A stretch of 64,000 nt of DNA from Pseudobdellovibrionaceae bacterium (GTDB lineage Bacteria; Bdellovibrionota; Bdellovibrionia; Bdellovibrionales; Bdellovibrionaceae), in NCBI GenBank assembly GCA_021731025.1, contig JAKFYD010000008.1, positions 58,668-122,667 on the forward strand, written 5' to 3'. This document shows, piece by piece, positions 63,404 through 64,000 of the stretch. Within the stretch, counting starts at the first letter, position 1. Each line of letters opens with the position of its first letter. A program made the translations under genes and the position numbers. The notes under the pieces were generated by a model. It worked only from the letters and a program-made list of their open reading frames with translations. It was not told the origin of the DNA and searched no databases.

Positions 63404-64000
63404 TTATCGACTGTACACTTTAAATCTAAGTCCACTTCGCGGTTTGCGCGAGGATTTTTTTCGTGAAGTCCCATCTTTTTCTTTTTGCTGGGGGCGACCA
63501 GAATCTTTTTCGTCGTCACGATTGAATTTTTTCTGTTTAGCCCTTTGCTCGACAGCTTCGTCCAATTTTTCGAATAAGGTCTTACGATCTTTCGAGCGCA
63601 AATTTTCAATTTTAAATTGAGGCGCGGCTTTGTCTTCGGATTTGTGGCGTTGCGGTTTAGAGTGCTGCTTCGATTTATTGTCGCCTTGATTTCTTTCTTT
63701 GGGTTTATCCACTTTATCAGCGCGACGATAACCTTTGGATCGACGCTCTTTCGAATGTAAACCTTTTTCCTGGTCTCTCTCCCGATGCCGTGGGGATTTT
63801 TTATCTCCCCTTTTACCCTGCCGGTCGGAAGATGGATGTTTTCCCTGCTGAGCTCGCACCGGACGGTTTTTCAAAGCGAAATTAATTTGTCCTAAATTGT
63901 GATCCGCAGACTCAACTCGAATATCTAAGAGATCGCCAATCGAAAAGCTTAAGCCCGAACGTTTTCCATAAAGGCGAAGCTTCTCTTCGTCATACTCGAG
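63404..64000 (-). CDS. rnr: RNase R, C-terminal part (start lies beyond the window)
   Basis: The frame is open to the window edge, so this is the last 198 codons. The first visible 45 residues are the end of an S1 RNA-binding domain (YDEEKLRLYGKRSGLSF, SIGDLLDIRVESADHN, INFALKN), as at the end of RNase R. A very basic Lys/Arg/Ser-rich tail of about 155 residues follows, without fixed structure. RNase R degrades structured RNA from the 3' end. The tail is longer than in E. coli and may help RNA or ribosome contact. Confidence 0.8.
   Translation of the reverse strand, partial: LEYDEEKLRLYGKRSGLSFSIGDLLDIRVESADHNLGQINFALKNRPVRAQQGKHPSSDRQGKRGDKKSPRHRERDQEKGLHSKERRSKGYRRADKVDKPKERNQGDNKSKQHSKPQRHKSEDKAAPQFKIENLRSKDRKTLFEKLDEAVEQRAKQKKFNRDDEKDSGRPQQKEKDGTSRKKSSRKPRSGLRFKVYSR

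Noticed and set aside
1..64000. tRNA, rRNA, CRISPR array, prophage
   Set aside because: No cloverleaf pattern, rRNA sequence, spaced direct repeats or phage genes were recognised on reading either strand.

Overview
The window reads as an ordinary chromosomal segment of a predatory-type bacterium of the Bdellovibrionota, probably Pseudobdellovibrionaceae. This placement is an inference. It rests on the moderate GC, two flagellin genes in tandem, many secreted proteins of unknown function, peptidoglycan and protein hydrolases, a CheY-GGDEF protein, PilZ and HAMP proteins, and prepilin-like adhesin genes. No rRNA, tRNA, prophage, CRISPR array or complete insertion sequence was recognised.

Layout. 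0-4.4 kb: 3' part of an S41 protease, an alpha/beta hydrolase, a divergent SelO-like protein and a secreted orphan. 4.4-9.6 kb: a prepilin-like block (HAMP-like membrane protein, a 1016-residue prepilin-like protein, then a PilW-like and a GspK/PilX-like gene reading the other way from a 25-bp palindrome). 9.7-13.7 kb: a secreted papain-like protease with a small partner, and an acyltransferase coupled to an ATP-grasp-like gene. 13.7-18.7 kb: exonuclease III, FxsA, a penicillin-binding transpeptidase, a DksA-like protein lacking most zinc ligands, and an agmatinase. 18.9-22.6 kb: oligopeptide-binding protein plus OppBC; the OppDF ATPases lie 16 kb away at 38.6-40.5 kb. 22.6-33.1 kb: lytic transglycosylase, SDR, lysozyme-like protein, arginine decarboxylase and LeuRS, diguanylate cyclase, cation efflux, TrmB, phosphatase. 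33.1-34.2 kb: a RAYT-type transposase and a ferredoxin, with four copies of a 12-bp motif. 34.3-48.3 kb: SDR, thioredoxin reductase with a response regulator, PilZ protein, OppDF, O-methyltransferase, AceE-like E1, TonB-like protein, PP2C phosphatase and M23 peptidase. 48.3-64 kb: large Gly/Pro-rich secreted protein, PurD, thiolase, an orphan XRE regulator with a 46-bp dyad, M28 peptidase, HD hydrolase, two flagellins, LysR, UbiB-like kinase and the C-terminus of RNase R.

How genes work together. SpeA and the agmatinase together make putrescine from arginine. OppA/B/C and OppD/F would form one peptide importer. The S41, C1A, M23 and M28 peptidases, the lytic transglycosylase and the lysozyme-like protein form a large set of secreted or envelope hydrolases, as expected for a predator.

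Most notable non-coding signal: two of the three wide gaps between convergent genes (1604-1727 and 17540-17660) carry the same kind of structured element. Each has a 21-22-bp inverted repeat, different in sequence in each copy, around a 79-80-bp GC-rich core. The core is conserved in layout, and its inner hairpin differs between copies by compensatory changes. Twelve of the other thirteen convergent junctions leave 25 nt or less, and three overlap by 4 nt.
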